Positions 1-9,263 of a stretch of 64,000 bases of DNA are shown piece after piece. Positions within the stretch are counted from its first letter, which is position 1. The number at the start of each line of letters is the position of its first letter. The DNA is from Brenneria corticis. GTDB lineage: Bacteria; Pseudomonadota; Gammaproteobacteria; Enterobacterales; Enterobacteriaceae. The stretch is taken from assembly GCF_003115855.1 (NCBI RefSeq), contig NZ_KZ819079.1, positions 62,001 to 126,000 on the forward strand, read 5' to 3'. The notes under the pieces are model-generated. The model made no database searches and was not told the DNA's origin. It saw only the letters and a program-made list of their open reading frames with translations. A program made the position numbers and the translations under genes.

Positions 1-573
1 TTGGCGAAGATATAAACGATACGCCACCTGACCGGCGATTTTCTCACGATGCAGCAGCCAGCCGTCCGGTATCGTCAGATGACTATTCTCCGCCTCGGTT
101 TCCACGTAAATCCACGCTTCCGGCGCCAGCCAGCCCTGCCGCTCCAGCAGGATCAGCGTCTGGTTGAGCAAATCCCGGCGAAACGGCGGATCGACAAACA
201 CCACGTCAAACGGCTCGCCGGCCTGAGCCAGCCAGTGCAAAGTATCAGTATTGACGACCAGCGCGTTTTCCGCCCGCAGCAGCGTCAGATTTTGCGTTAA
301 CTGACGCGCCACGGCGCGCTCCGTTTCCAACAGCGTGGCGTGGGCGGCATAGCGCGATAGCGCCTCCAAAGCCAGCGCGCCGCTGCCGGCGAAGCAGTCC
401 AGGCAGCGCGACTGCTGGAGCACGGGCGCCAGCCAGTTGAACAAGGTTTCCCGCACCCGGTCGGTAGTGGGCCGTAAGCCGGGACTGTCGGGAACCGGAA
501 GTTTTCTGCCGCGCCACTGACCACCGATGATTCGGATCTGTCCGGCGGCTGACGATGCGTTTTTTTTAGCCAT
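1..573 (-). CDS. rsmD: RsmD, 16S rRNA (guanine-966 N2)-methyltransferase (partial)
   Basis: This enzyme uses S-adenosylmethionine to methylate G966 of 16S rRNA in the small ribosomal subunit. The reading frame starts at an ATG at 573 and is still open at the window edge; 191 codons are visible, against about 198 in E. coli, so only the extreme C-terminus is missing. A Rossmann SAM-binding motif (LDCFAGSGALALEAL, about residue 54) and the catalytic VFVDPPF motif (about residue 125) are present. The gene is divergent from ftsY, the arrangement found in E. coli. The 300 bp between the two starts must hold both promoters. Confidence 0.95.
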   Translation of the reverse strand, partial: MAKKNASSAAGQIRIIGGQWRGRKLPVPDSPGLRPTTDRVRETLFNWLAPVLQQSRCLDCFAGSGALALEALSRYAAHATLLETERAVARQLTQNLTLLRAENALVVNTDTLHWLAQAGEPFDVVFVDPPFRRDLLNQTLILLERQGWLAPEAWIYVETEAENSHLTIPDGWLLHREKIAGQVAYRLYLRQ

Positions 574-872
574 AGCTCACATATTGATTGCCGAACCGGA
601 CAAGCCAGCCGACACAGTCGGAAAAATTTAGCCGCTATTCTAACGGCGGTTAGGGGTTGAGGGAATGTTAAGATAGCGTTGTTGCGGCAACGCGCCTGAA
701 AAGTCGCGGATTGCCGCTTTGACATATCCGGTTACCGAGATTGTCGGCCATTGTTCCCCGCGGTTGCGTGTTGCTGCCGAAAGGAAAGTGTTAAACTTGT
801 GGTTTATAGGCAAAATAGTCTGATTTTCATTATTGATTCGCTGCAGTGAGCGGCGTGGAGCGCGATTGCAAC

Positions 873-2207
873 ATGACAAAAGAGAAGAAGCGCGGTTTTT
901 TTTCCTGGCTGGGATTAGGCCGACAGGAAGAAGAACAACAACAGCAACCGCAAGATAAACCCGAAGCCGCGGATACGCCGGCGGCGGAACCCGCAACGGA
1001 CGCCGATGACCATCGGCTCTCCGAATCCGTACCTGAAACCGCATCCGGCGCATCCCCCGCTCGGGAAAACGAAGCCCCGACCGAACCGGCGCCGCCGGAA
1101 GAAACGCATGTCGCCGCGCATGCCTTGGCGCAGGAAAGCGAGCCGACGGCGGAACCGGTAGCGGATAGCGCGCCGGCGGCGATTGAACCGTTAGCTGAGG
1201 AAACGGCGCCGGTCGTTGAGGCCGAACCGGAAAGCCGGCAAGCCGATCACGCCGCTCCGGCGACGCACGAGCAAGAGCGTCCCACCAAAGAGGGGTTCTT
1301 CGCCCGCCTGAAACGCAGCCTGGTGAAAACCCGCCAGAATCTGGGTTCAGGATTTATCGGATTGTTTCGCGGTAAGAAAATCGACGATGATCTGTTTGAA
1401 GAGCTGGAAGAGCAGCTGCTGACTGCGGACGTGGGCGTTGAAACCACGCGCAAGATCATCGCCAATCTGACGGAGCACGCCAATCGCAAACAGCTGAAAG
1501 ATGCTGATACGCTTTTTGTTAAGCTGAAAGAAGAAATGGCGACGATCCTTGCTAAGGTTGATGAGCCGCTGGATATCGAAGGCAAAACGCCTTACGTGAT
1601 CCTGATGGTCGGGGTGAACGGCGTGGGCAAAACCACCACCATCGGCAAAATGGCGCGCCAGTTTCAGGCCCAGGGCAAATCGGTGATGCTGGCGGCGGGA
1701 GATACCTTCCGCGCCGCCGCGGTCGAGCAGCTTCAGGTCTGGGGCCAGCGCAACAATGTCGCGGTGGTGGCGCAGCATACCGGGGCCGACTCCGCCTCGG
1801 TGATTTTCGACGCCATCCAGGCCGCCAAGGCGCGCGGGGTGGATGTGCTGATTGCGGACACCGCCGGTCGCCTGCAGAACAAAGCCCATCTGATGGAAGA
1901 GCTGAAAAAGATCGTGCGGGTGATGAAAAAGCTGGATGAAGACGCGCCGCACGAAGTCATGCTGACGCTGGACGCCAGCACCGGACAGAACGCGGTGAGT
2001 CAGGCGAAGCTGTTCAACGAGGCCGTCGGGCTGACGGGCATCTCGCTGACCAAGCTTGACGGCACCGCCAAAGGCGGGGTGATTTTCGCCATCGCCGACC
2101 AGTTTGGCATTCCCATCCGCTATATCGGGGTGGGTGAAGGCATCGAAGATTTACGGCCGTTCAAGGCCGACGATTTTATTGAGGCACTTTTTGCCCGAGA
2201 GGATTAA
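873..2207 (+). CDS. ftsY: FtsY, signal recognition particle receptor GTPase
   Basis: FtsY is the SRP receptor that delivers ribosome-nascent-chain complexes to the SecYEG translocon at the inner membrane. The ATG at 873 is preferred over the in-frame GTG at 846 because MTKEKKRGFFSWLG matches the E. coli N-terminus and a GGAG lies 12 bases upstream. An acidic Ala/Glu/Pro-rich A domain (about residues 15-145) is followed by the NG domain. This carries G1 GVNGVGKTTT (247-256), DTFRAAAVEQL, DTAGR (329) and TKLDG (393). At 444 residues it is shorter than E. coli FtsY (497), the difference lying in the variable A domain. ftsE begins 6 bases downstream, so the three genes form the usual ftsYEX operon. 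Confidence 0.97.
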   Translation: MTKEKKRGFFSWLGLGRQEEEQQQQPQDKPEAADTPAAEPATDADDHRLSESVPETASGASPARENEAPTEPAPPEETHVAAHALAQESEPTAEPVADSAPAAIEPLAEETAPVVEAEPESRQADHAAPATHEQERPTKEGFFARLKRSLVKTRQNLGSGFIGLFRGKKIDDDLFEELEEQLLTADVGVETTRKIIANLTEHANRKQLKDADTLFVKLKEEMATILAKVDEPLDIEGKTPYVILMVGVNGVGKTTTIGKMARQFQAQGKSVMLAAGDTFRAAAVEQLQVWGQRNNVAVVAQHTGADSASVIFDAIQAAKARGVDVLIADTAGRLQNKAHLMEELKKIVRVMKKLDEDAPHEVMLTLDASTGQNAVSQAKLFNEAVGLTGISLTKLDGTAKGGVIFAIADQFGIPIRYIGVGEGIEDLRPFKADDFIEALFARED

Positions 2208-2213
2208 AAACGG

Positions 2214-2885
2214 ATGATTCGTTTTGAACAGGTCAGTAAAGCGTATCGCGGCGGACGTCAGGCCCTGCAGGGGGTGGATTTTCATCTGCGCCCGGCGGAG
2301 ATGGCCTTCCTGACCGGCCACTCCGGCGCGGGGAAAAGCACCCTGCTGAAGCTGATTTGCGGGATTGAACGCCCCAGCGCCGGTCAGATTCTGTTCAGCG
2401 GGCACAATATCAGCCGCTTAACAAAGCGCGAGGTGCCGTTTCTGCGCCGCCAGATCGGGATGATCTTCCAGGATCACCATCTGCTGATGGAGCGTACCGT
2501 TTATGACAACGTGGCGATGCCGCTGATCATTGCCGGCGCCACCAGCGAAGATATCCGCCGCCGGGTCTCCGCGGCGCTGGACAAGGTCGGCCTGCTGGAT
2601 AAGGCCCGCAACTACCCTATCCAGCTTTCCGGCGGCGAGCAGCAGCGCGTCGGCATTGCGCGGGCGGTGGTCAATAAACCCGCCGTGCTGCTGGCGGACG
2701 AACCGACCGGTAATCTGGACGATGTGCTGTCCGAAGGCATTTTGCGCCTGTTTGAAGAGTTCAACCGGGTGGGCGTAACGGTATTGATGGCGACCCATGA
2801 CACCGGGCTGATATCCCGACGCAATTATCGGGTGCTGACGCTCTCCGACGGCCGCATGATCGGGGGAAACCATCATGGCGAATAA
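2214..2885 (+). CDS. ftsE: FtsE, cell division ABC ATPase
   Basis: FtsE is the cytoplasmic ATPase of the FtsEX complex, which activates septal peptidoglycan amidases through EnvC and supports divisome assembly. The 223-residue protein has Walker A GHSGAGKST (35-43), the signature LSGGEQQR (from 138) and Walker B VLLADEPTGNLD (from 158). The stop codon lies inside the start of ftsX (11-base overlap), which indicates translational coupling to its membrane partner. Confidence 0.97.
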   Translation: MIRFEQVSKAYRGGRQALQGVDFHLRPAEMAFLTGHSGAGKSTLLKLICGIERPSAGQILFSGHNISRLTKREVPFLRRQIGMIFQDHHLLMERTVYDNVAMPLIIAGATSEDIRRRVSAALDKVGLLDKARNYPIQLSGGEQQRVGIARAVVNKPAVLLADEPTGNLDDVLSEGILRLFEEFNRVGVTVLMATHDTGLISRRNYRVLTLSDGRMIGGNHHGE

Positions 2886-3843
2886 TGCCCGTAACCTGAA
2901 GAAAACCGGCGCAAAGGCCAAATCGCTGCGCGGCGGCTGGCGGGAACAGTGGCGTTACGCCTGGAGCAATACCCTGGCCGATATGTTGCGCCAGCCCCTG
3001 GCGACGCTGCTGACCGTGATGGTGATTGCGATCTCCCTGGCGTTGCCGAGTATCTGTTACCTGGTGTGGAAAAACGTCAGCCAGGCGGCGGCGCAGTGGT
3101 ATCCCACGCCGCAGCTGACCGTCTATCTGGACAAATCCCTGGACGATAACGCCGCGCAGGCGGTGATTACCCGGCTTCAGTCGGAAGAAGGGGTCGAAAA
3201 GGTCAATTATCTGTCGCGCAATGACGCCATGGGCGAGTTCCGCAACTGGTCCGGCTTTGGCGGCGCGCTGGATATGCTGGAAGAAAATCCGCTGCCGGCG
3301 GTCGCCATTATCACCCCCAGGATGAATTTCCAGAGCGCCGACACCCTCACCACGCTCCGCGAGCGCGTGGCGGCGACGCAGGGGGTGGATGAAGTCCGCA
3401 TGGACGACAGCTGGTTTGCCCGGCTGGTGGCCTTGACCAGCCTGGTCGGACAGATTTCCGCGACCATTGGCGTCCTGATGGTTATCGCCGTCTTTTTAGT
3501 TATCGGCAACAGCGTTCGCCTGAGTATTTTCAGCCGCCGCGAAACCATTAACGTTATGAAGCTGATTGGCGCGACGGATGGCTTTATCCTGCGTCCCTTC
3601 CTGAACGGCGGCGCCGTTATGGGATTCGGCGGCGCCGTGCTGTCGCTGATCCTGTCGCAGGCGCTGGTGTGGAAGCTGGACGCCGCCGTCACTCAGGTCG
3701 CCTCGGTGTTCGGCACCACCTTCAAAGTAACCGGGCTGAGTTGGGATGAATCCCTGCTGCTGTTGCTGGTCGCCGGGATGATTGGCTGGCTGGCCGCCTG
3801 GCTGGCGACGGTGCAACATTTACGTCGTTTTACACCACAGTAA
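2875..3843 (+). CDS. ftsX: FtsX, cell division ABC membrane subunit
   Basis: FtsX is the integral membrane partner of FtsE; its large periplasmic loop recruits EnvC to switch on AmiA/AmiB at the septum. The 322-residue protein has a basic cytoplasmic N-terminus, one transmembrane segment at about residues 40-60, a periplasmic domain to about 190, and three more C-terminal membrane segments, the normal FtsX topology. It overlaps ftsE by 11 bases. The ftsYEX transcript ends in the rpoH upstream region. Confidence 0.96.
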   Translation: MANNARNLKKTGAKAKSLRGGWREQWRYAWSNTLADMLRQPLATLLTVMVIAISLALPSICYLVWKNVSQAAAQWYPTPQLTVYLDKSLDDNAAQAVITRLQSEEGVEKVNYLSRNDAMGEFRNWSGFGGALDMLEENPLPAVAIITPRMNFQSADTLTTLRERVAATQGVDEVRMDDSWFARLVALTSLVGQISATIGVLMVIAVFLVIGNSVRLSIFSRRETINVMKLIGATDGFILRPFLNGGAVMGFGGAVLSLILSQALVWKLDAAVTQVASVFGTTFKVTGLSWDESLLLLLVAGMIGWLAAWLATVQHLRRFTPQ

Positions 3844-4140
3844 TCTTTTTTTGTTATAATCTTCCCCCTGTGATTCAGGCCGTGCGCACAGGGGAAACGC
3901 TCTCGGGCGCAACGTTTTTTTCACCGCGGCGGGCGTATGATTTCCTCGGGTATTCATCTTGATATGTTAAATAAAATGGATAAAATCAGAGGAACTTGTG
4001 AGTAAAATCACAGTCTGAACTTATGTCGGGCTACTGAAAGACCCGCCGATGCACAACGGCGTTATTATCGCGATTCGTCCGTGACGGGTCGCACAAGCGG
4101 TCTTCTTACTGAGAGGCATCGCATAATTGAGAGAGGTTGA
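3844..4140 (+). promoter_or_regulatory. rpoH promoter and leader region
   Basis: This 297-base gap holds no gene. A TATAAT at 3855-3860 could serve a sigma-70 promoter, but no well-spaced -35 was found. An imperfect inverted repeat (CCCCTGTG...CACAGGGG, about 3866-3896) follows. E. coli rpoH is driven by several promoters and its mRNA 5' region acts as a heat-sensing structure. The same layout is expected here, but the thermosensor fold was not computed. Confidence 0.55.
3991..4019 (+). promoter_or_regulatory. Sigma-E-type promoter of rpoH (P3-like)
   Basis: GGAACTT at 3991-3997 is separated by 16 bases from TCTGA at 4014-4018. This matches the extracytoplasmic stress sigma-E consensus and resembles the known sigma-E promoter of E. 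coli rpoH in sequence and position, about 120 bases before the start codon. It would raise sigma-32 under extreme heat or envelope stress. Confidence 0.7.
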
Positions 4141-4998
4141 ATGACCAAAGATATGCAAACTTTCACCCTGGTACCCCAAGGCAGTCTGGAAGGTTACATT
4201 AGAGCCGCCAACGCCTATCCGATGCTAACGGCGGAGGAGGAGCGGGCTCTGGCTGAACGACTGCATTATCATGGCGATCTGGAAGCGGCCAAGCAGCTGA
4301 TTCTGTCGCATCTGCGTTTTGTTATCCACGTTGCCCGTAATTACTCCGGCTACGGTCTGCCGCAGGCGGACCTGATTCAGGAAGGCAACATCGGCCTGAT
4401 GAAGGCGGTGCGCCGCTTTAATCCCGAAGTGGGCGTGCGTCTGGTCTCTTTTGCCGTGCACTGGATTAAAGCCGAGATTCACGAGTACGTTCTGCGTAAC
4501 TGGCGCATTGTGAAAGTGGCGACCACCAAGGCGCAACGTAAGCTGTTTTTTAACCTGCGCAAATCGAAAAAACGTCTCGGCTGGTTTAATCAGGACGAAG
4601 TGGAGCTGGTGGCCCGCGAGCTGGGCGTGACCAGCAAGGACGTGCGTGAGATGGAGTCGCGCATGGCCGCGCAGGACATGACCTTCGATCCGACGCCGGA
4701 CGAAGAAACGCACGATGGCAAAGCCATGTCGCCGATGCTGTATCTACAGGATAAATCGTCTGATTTCGCCGACGGCATTGAAGAGGATAACTGGGAAGGC
4801 CACGCGGCGGATAAACTGACCTACGCCCTGAAAGGCCTGGATGAGCGCAGCCAGCATATTATTCGCGCCCGCTGGCTGGATGACGACAATAAATCCACCT
4901 TGCAGGATCTGGCCGACCAATATGGCGTCTCCGCAGAGCGGGTACGGCAGTTGGAAAAGAACGCCATGAAAAAGCTGCGCATGGCGATAGAAGCCTGA
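4141..4998 (+). CDS. rpoH: RNA polymerase sigma-32 factor RpoH
   Basis: RpoH is the heat-shock sigma factor that directs RNA polymerase to chaperone and protease genes. The 285-residue protein matches E. coli RpoH over its whole length. It has region 2 with GLPQADLIQEGNIGLMKAV, the RpoH box near residue 130 (TTKAQRKLFFNLR), and region 4.2 with YGVSAERVRQLEKNAMKKLR at the C-terminus. The ATG at 4141 has GAGAGG just upstream. Synthesis in relatives is controlled mainly at translation by mRNA secondary structure. Confidence 0.98.
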   Translation: MTKDMQTFTLVPQGSLEGYIRAANAYPMLTAEEERALAERLHYHGDLEAAKQLILSHLRFVIHVARNYSGYGLPQADLIQEGNIGLMKAVRRFNPEVGVRLVSFAVHWIKAEIHEYVLRNWRIVKVATTKAQRKLFFNLRKSKKRLGWFNQDEVELVARELGVTSKDVREMESRMAAQDMTFDPTPDEETHDGKAMSPMLYLQDKSSDFADGIEEDNWEGHAADKLTYALKGLDERSQHIIRARWLDDDNKSTLQDLADQYGVSAERVRQLEKNAMKKLRMAIEA

Positions 4999-5020
4999 TA
5001 GCGCAGCATTAAAGCATAAG

Positions 5021-5050
5021 CGACCGGCGCCCTTGCCCGGTCGTTTTGTT
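5021..5050 (+). terminator. Rho-independent terminator after rpoH
   Basis: A perfect 7-bp stem (CGACCGG at 5021-5027, CCGGTCG at 5037-5043) is followed by TTTTGTTTTT. It lies 22 bases after the rpoH stop and before the convergent panM. Confidence 0.85.
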
Positions 5051-5061
5051 TTTATCCGCCT

Positions 5062-5472
5062 TCACTGATTTTCATTCTTTATATAGCGCCAGCCGCCGGA
5101 TACCGGTGAAAAACCGCAGCTAAGCATAAATCTCGCCAGCACCTCTTCATTAACCGTCGCGTGATCCGCCGTCGCCAGCCACCACTCCTTGACGCCGGGT
5201 AGCTGCCTGAGGACCTCTTCCACCAAATACAGGCCGACGCCGCGGCGTCGGGTCTCCACGCGCACTACCATATCGCTCAGTTGAGCGTATTCGCCTTTGA
5301 TTTCCACTAACACCCCGGCCAACAGCCGATCGTTAAAACGGGCGGAAAAGATACGGCGCTCCGGCGTCAGCCCCGCCTGCAGAAGATCGAGATTCTGATG
5401 CGGCCAGATTTTCGCCAGATCAATTTTATCCTGGTCACTGAATTCAACAAGATTCTCAACGGTTAGTTTCAT
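5062..5472 (-). CDS. panM: PanM, PanD maturation/regulatory factor (GNAT fold)
   Basis: PanM (PanZ, YhhK) is an acetyl-CoA-binding GNAT-fold protein. It promotes self-cleavage of aspartate decarboxylase PanD and feedback-controls beta-alanine supply for coenzyme A synthesis. The 136-residue protein starts MKLTVENLVEFSDQDKIDL, close to E. coli PanM, and has the acetyl-CoA pyrophosphate loop RRRGVGLYL (about residue 75). Its position between rpoH and livK is as in E. coli, except that livJ, which lies between rpoH and panM there, is absent. It is convergent with rpoH. Confidence 0.9.
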   Translation of the reverse strand: MKLTVENLVEFSDQDKIDLAKIWPHQNLDLLQAGLTPERRIFSARFNDRLLAGVLVEIKGEYAQLSDMVVRVETRRRGVGLYLVEEVLRQLPGVKEWWLATADHATVNEEVLARFMLSCGFSPVSGGWRYIKNENQ

Positions 5473-5875
5473 TTACTGGCACCCCATAAAATGAGTGAAG
5501 AATAATGTAGTAGGCTTGTAGTGGAACAGTTACGCAATTTCTTCTTTACCGTTAATAGGGAAAATGCTTTTTACGCCGCCTATTTTTCGAGTAAAACGTC
5601 ATTAATTAAGGCATAAAGCAGCATAACTGACTATATATAAATTAAACACTGGATTTTAAGGCTAGTATTTTATGCTGTCATCTTCGCTTATTCCTGCCGG
5701 CGGGAGTTGATTTGCAGCATAAAATTCCTGTTTAATAATATGAAAAATAAAGCCTTATTAGAATTCATTCCTAATATTAAACCTAACCTGTTCTTACATA
5801 TAAGAAAAAGGTTATCTTATGACGTGGGCAGTCAAATTTTCGGCAATATTCATAATAAAACTTGGGGTAAAACGG
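5473..5875 (+). promoter_or_regulatory. livK upstream region with CAGCATAA repeats, possible Lrp control
   Basis: This AT-rich 403-base gap has no convincing gene. A perfect 11-bp inverted repeat (ATTTTATGCTG at 5667-5677, CAGCATAAAAT at 5715-5725) spans it, and further direct copies of GCATAA lie at 5611 and 5621. CAGCATA followed by TTCCTG resembles a loose Lrp site. Lrp and leucine regulate liv genes in E. coli, so a role in livK control is plausible but unproven. A start at 5819 in the livK frame is rejected in favour of 5876. Confidence 0.45.
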
Positions 5876-6988
5876 ATGAAATTGAGTAAAAGCAAAATAT
5901 TGCTGATGGGCTGTATGGCAATCGCACTCGGTCAGGCGGCAAACGCGGCGGATCTCAAAGTAGCGGTCGTCGGCGCGATGTCCGGCCCGGTGGCGCAGTA
6001 TGGCGATATGGAGTTCATCGGCGCCCGTCAGGCCATTGCGGATATCAATGCCAAAGGCGGCGTGAACGGCAATAAACTGGTTGGCGTTGAATATGATGAC
6101 GCCTGTGACCCGAAACAGGCCGTCGCCGTCGCCAACAAGGTCATCAATGACGGTATCCGCTATGTCATTGGCCATCTGTGTTCCTCCTCCACCCAGCCGG
6201 CGTCTGATATTTACGAAGAAGAAGGCGTGATCATGATTACGCCCGCCGCCACCAACGCGGATCTGACCACCCGCGGCTACAATCTGGTGCTGCGCACCAC
6301 CGGCCTCGACTCCGATCAGGGCCCGACCGCGGCGAAATACATTCTCGAAACCATCAAGCCGCAGCGTATCGCCGTGGTGCATGACAAACAGCAATACGGC
6401 GAAGGTCTGGCTCGCTCGGTGCAGGATAGCCTGAAAAAAGCCGGCGCGAACGTGGTGCTGTTTGAAGGTGTGACGGCGGGCGATAAAGATTTCTCCACGC
6501 TGGTGGCGCGCTTGAAAAAAGAAAACGTGGACTTCGTTTATTTTGGCGGATACTACCCGGAAATGGGGCAGATCCTGCGCCAGGCCCGTCAGGCCGGCAT
6601 GACCACCAAATTTATGGGGCCGGAGGGCGTGGGCAACTCATCGCTGTCCAATATCGCCGGCGAAGCGTCTGAAGGCATGCTGGTCACGCTGCCGAAACGT
6701 TACGATCAGGTGCCGGCGAACCAGCCGGTGGTGGATGCCCTGAAAGCGAAAAAGCTGGACCCGACCGGTCCGTTCGTCTGGACGACCTATGCCGCATTAC
6801 AGTCTCTGACTACCGCCATGGAGCGCAGCGGCAGCGCGGAGCCGGAAGAACTGGCGAACGATCTGAAGGCAAAACCCGTCGATACCGTGATGGGACCGTT
6901 AAGCTGGGATGCAAAAGGCGACCTGAAAGGGTTTGAGTTTGGCGTATTTGAGTGGCACGCAGACGGTACTTCCAGCGTCGTGAAGTAA
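5876..6988 (+). CDS. livK: LivK, leucine-specific periplasmic binding protein
   Basis: This is the periplasmic receptor for leucine and related branched-chain amino acids feeding the LivHMGF importer. The ATG at 5876 has a GGGGT about 10 bases upstream and begins a signal peptide (MKLSKSKILLMGCMAIALG...ANA, cleaved before ADLKVAVVG). The mature domain is a type I periplasmic binding fold with VEYDDACDPKQAV and HLCSSSTQPASDIYEEEG, nearly identical to E. coli LivK. The encoded protein has 370 residues. LivJ, the second receptor in E. coli, is not in this window, so LivK may be the only dedicated one here. Confidence 0.93.
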   Translation: MKLSKSKILLMGCMAIALGQAANAADLKVAVVGAMSGPVAQYGDMEFIGARQAIADINAKGGVNGNKLVGVEYDDACDPKQAVAVANKVINDGIRYVIGHLCSSSTQPASDIYEEEGVIMITPAATNADLTTRGYNLVLRTTGLDSDQGPTAAKYILETIKPQRIAVVHDKQQYGEGLARSVQDSLKKAGANVVLFEGVTAGDKDFSTLVARLKKENVDFVYFGGYYPEMGQILRQARQAGMTTKFMGPEGVGNSSLSNIAGEASEGMLVTLPKRYDQVPANQPVVDALKAKKLDPTGPFVWTTYAALQSLTTAMERSGSAEPEELANDLKAKPVDTVMGPLSWDAKGDLKGFEFGVFEWHADGTSSVVK

Positions 6989-7023
6989 TCAAGCAAATCC
7001 GTATTAATCCCTCAGTACCGCAT

Positions 7024-7050
7024 GCCCCCGCTATCGCAAGACGCGGGGGC
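7024..7050 (+). other. Intercistronic hairpin between livK and livH
   Basis: A perfect 8-bp GC stem (GCCCCCGC at 7024-7031, GCGGGGGC at 7043-7050) lies in the 80-base livK-livH gap. No uridine tract follows. It probably stabilises the livK message or attenuates read-through, so that the receptor is made in excess over the membrane proteins. Confidence 0.6.
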
Positions 7051-7068
7051 AGAATTTAAGGTTAAGGT

Positions 7069-7995
7069 ATGTCCGAGCAGTTCCTCTACTTTCTTCAGCA
7101 GATGTTCAACGGCCTGACGTTGGGCAGCACCTATGCGCTGATCGCCATCGGCTACACCATGGTTTACGGCATTATCGGCATGATTAACTTCGCCCACGGC
7201 GAAGTGTATATGATCGGCAGCTATGTCTCCTTTATCGTTATCGCCGCCCTGATGATGATGGGCATCGATGCCGGCTGGCTGCTGATCGGCGTGGCGTTTA
7301 TCGCCGCCGTGGTGATTTCCAGCGCCTATGGCTGGAGCATCGAACGCGTCGCCTATCGGCCGGTGCGCACCTCCAAGCGTCTGATCGCCCTGATTTCCGC
7401 CATCGGGATGTCAATTTTCCTGCAAAACTACGTCAGCCTGACGCAGGGCTCGCGCGACGTCGCCCTGCCCAGCCTGGTCACCGGACAGTGGACGCTGGGC
7501 GAGAGTAACGGCTTTGCCGCGACGATAAGCACCATGCAGTTGACCATCTGGATCGTGACGTTCCTGGCGATGCTGGCGCTAACGCTGTTTATTCGCTATT
7601 CGCGCATGGGACGCGCCTGCCGCGCCTGTGCTGAAGATCTGAAGATGGCCAGCCTGCTGGGCATCAGCACCGACCGGGTCATCTCGCTGACCTTTGTGAT
7701 TGGCGCATTGATGGCGGCGGTGGCCGGCGTGCTGCTGGGGCAGTTCTACGGCGTGATTAACCCCTATATCGGCTTTATGGCCGGGATGAAAGCCTTTACC
7801 GCCGCGGTGCTGGGCGGTATCGGCAGCATTCCCGGCGCGATGATCGGCGGGTTGATTCTGGGCGTGGCGGAGGCGCTGACCTCGGCCTATCTGAGCACCG
7901 AGTACAAGGACGCGGTATCGTTCGCGCTGTTAATCGCGGTGCTGCTGGTGATGCCCACCGGTATTCTGGGCCGTCCGGAGGTTGAGAAGGTATGA
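7069..7995 (+). CDS. livH: LivH, branched-chain amino acid ABC permease
   Basis: LivH is one of two membrane subunits of the high-affinity branched-chain amino acid importer. The 308-residue, very hydrophobic protein has about eight membrane spans and the family features LTLGSTYALIAIGYTMVYG near the N-terminus and GRACRACAEDLKMASLLGI (about 180), the loop that contacts the ATPase. Its stop overlaps the livM start as ATGA at 7992-7995. Confidence 0.96.
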   Translation: MSEQFLYFLQQMFNGLTLGSTYALIAIGYTMVYGIIGMINFAHGEVYMIGSYVSFIVIAALMMMGIDAGWLLIGVAFIAAVVISSAYGWSIERVAYRPVRTSKRLIALISAIGMSIFLQNYVSLTQGSRDVALPSLVTGQWTLGESNGFAATISTMQLTIWIVTFLAMLALTLFIRYSRMGRACRACAEDLKMASLLGISTDRVISLTFVIGALMAAVAGVLLGQFYGVINPYIGFMAGMKAFTAAVLGGIGSIPGAMIGGLILGVAEALTSAYLSTEYKDAVSFALLIAVLLVMPTGILGRPEVEKV

Positions 7996-9263
7996 AACAG
8001 CTCAATCTGTTCAACGCATTGGTTTCCGCGCTGATGCTGCTGGTGCTGGCGGCATTTATCATGGGCATGCAACTGGGGCTCGACGGCACCAGGCTGGTGG
8101 TGCGCGGGGCCGATCAGGTGCGCTGGTACTGGATCGGCGCGGGCTGCGTGGTGGTGTTCTTCTTCCAGCTAATCCGCCCGTTCTTCCAGCAGAGCATAAA
8201 GAAATTTGCCGTCCCGTCGCTGGTATTGCCGAGCTTTGACGGCAGCACGCCGCGGCAGAAACTGCTGGCGGCGCTGTTGATCATCGCCGCCGTCGCCTGG
8301 CCGTTCCTGGTGTCGCGCGGTACGGTGGATATCGCCACCCTGACGCTGATTTATGTGATGCTGGGGCTGGGATTGAACGTCGTCGTCGGCCTGTCCGGAC
8401 TGCTGGTATTGGGCTACGGCGGCTTTTACGCCATCGGCGCCTATACCTACGCCCTGCTGAACCACTACTACGGTCTGGGATTCTGGGAAAGTCTGCCGCT
8501 GGCGGGCCTGACGGCCGCCCTGTCCGGCTTCCTGCTCGGCTTCCCGGTATTGCGGCTGCGCGGCGACTATCTGGCCATCGTCACCCTGGGATTTGGGGAG
8601 ATTGTCCGCATTCTGCTGTTGAACAATACCGAAATCACCGGCGGCCCGAACGGCATCAGCCAGATCCCCAAACCGACCTTCTTCGGTCTGGAGTTCAGCC
8701 GCAGCGCCCGCGACGGCTGGGATACTTTCCATAACTTTTTCGGCCTGACCTATAGCCCCGGCGATCGCATTATTTTCCTCTACCTGGTGGCGCTGCTGCT
8801 GGTGGTGCTGACGCTGTTTGTCATCAATCGCCTGCTGCGCATGCCGCTGGGCCGCGCCTGGGAAGCGCTGCGCGACGATGAAATCGCCTGCCGCTCGCTG
8901 GGGCTGAGCCCGACGCGCATCAAGCTGACGGCGTTCACCATCAGCGCGGCGTTCGCCGGTTTCGCCGGCACGCTGTTTGCCGCCCGCCAGGGCTTCGTCA
9001 GCCCGGAATCCTTCACCTTCGCCGAGTCCGCTTTTGTGCTGGCGATTGTGGTGCTGGGCGGTATGGGCTCGCAGTTCGCGGTGATCCTCGCCGCCGTGCT
9101 GCTGGTGGTGTCGCGCGAACTGATGCGCGACCTGAACGAATACAGCATGCTGCTGCTGGGCGCGCTGATGGTGTTGATGATGATCTGGCGCCCGCAGGGT
9201 TTGCTGCCGATGAAGCGTCCGCAAATGAAGTTGCAGGTGGGTAAGAAGGAAGAGCAGGCATGA
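7992..9263 (+). CDS. livM: LivM, branched-chain amino acid ABC permease
   Basis: LivM is the second membrane subunit of the Liv importer. The 423-residue protein (about 425 in E. coli) carries the extended N-terminal region typical of enterobacterial LivM. Then comes the conserved permease core with LGLGLNVVVGLSGLLVLGYG and the coupling loop GRAWEALRDDEIACRSLGL (about 290). It overlaps livH upstream and livG downstream, both by the four bases ATGA, indicating tight coupling. Confidence 0.96.
   Translation: MKQLNLFNALVSALMLLVLAAFIMGMQLGLDGTRLVVRGADQVRWYWIGAGCVVVFFFQLIRPFFQQSIKKFAVPSLVLPSFDGSTPRQKLLAALLIIAAVAWPFLVSRGTVDIATLTLIYVMLGLGLNVVVGLSGLLVLGYGGFYAIGAYTYALLNHYYGLGFWESLPLAGLTAALSGFLLGFPVLRLRGDYLAIVTLGFGEIVRILLLNNTEITGGPNGISQIPKPTFFGLEFSRSARDGWDTFHNFFGLTYSPGDRIIFLYLVALLLVVLTLFVINRLLRMPLGRAWEALRDDEIACRSLGLSPTRIKLTAFTISAAFAGFAGTLFAARQGFVSPESFTFAESAFVLAIVVLGGMGSQFAVILAAVLLVVSRELMRDLNEYSMLLLGALMVLMMIWRPQGLLPMKRPQMKLQVGKKEEQA

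Noticed and set aside
5707..5889. 60-codon open frame upstream of livK
   Set aside because: It overlaps the livK start out of frame, in AT-rich regulatory DNA, with no ribosome site.
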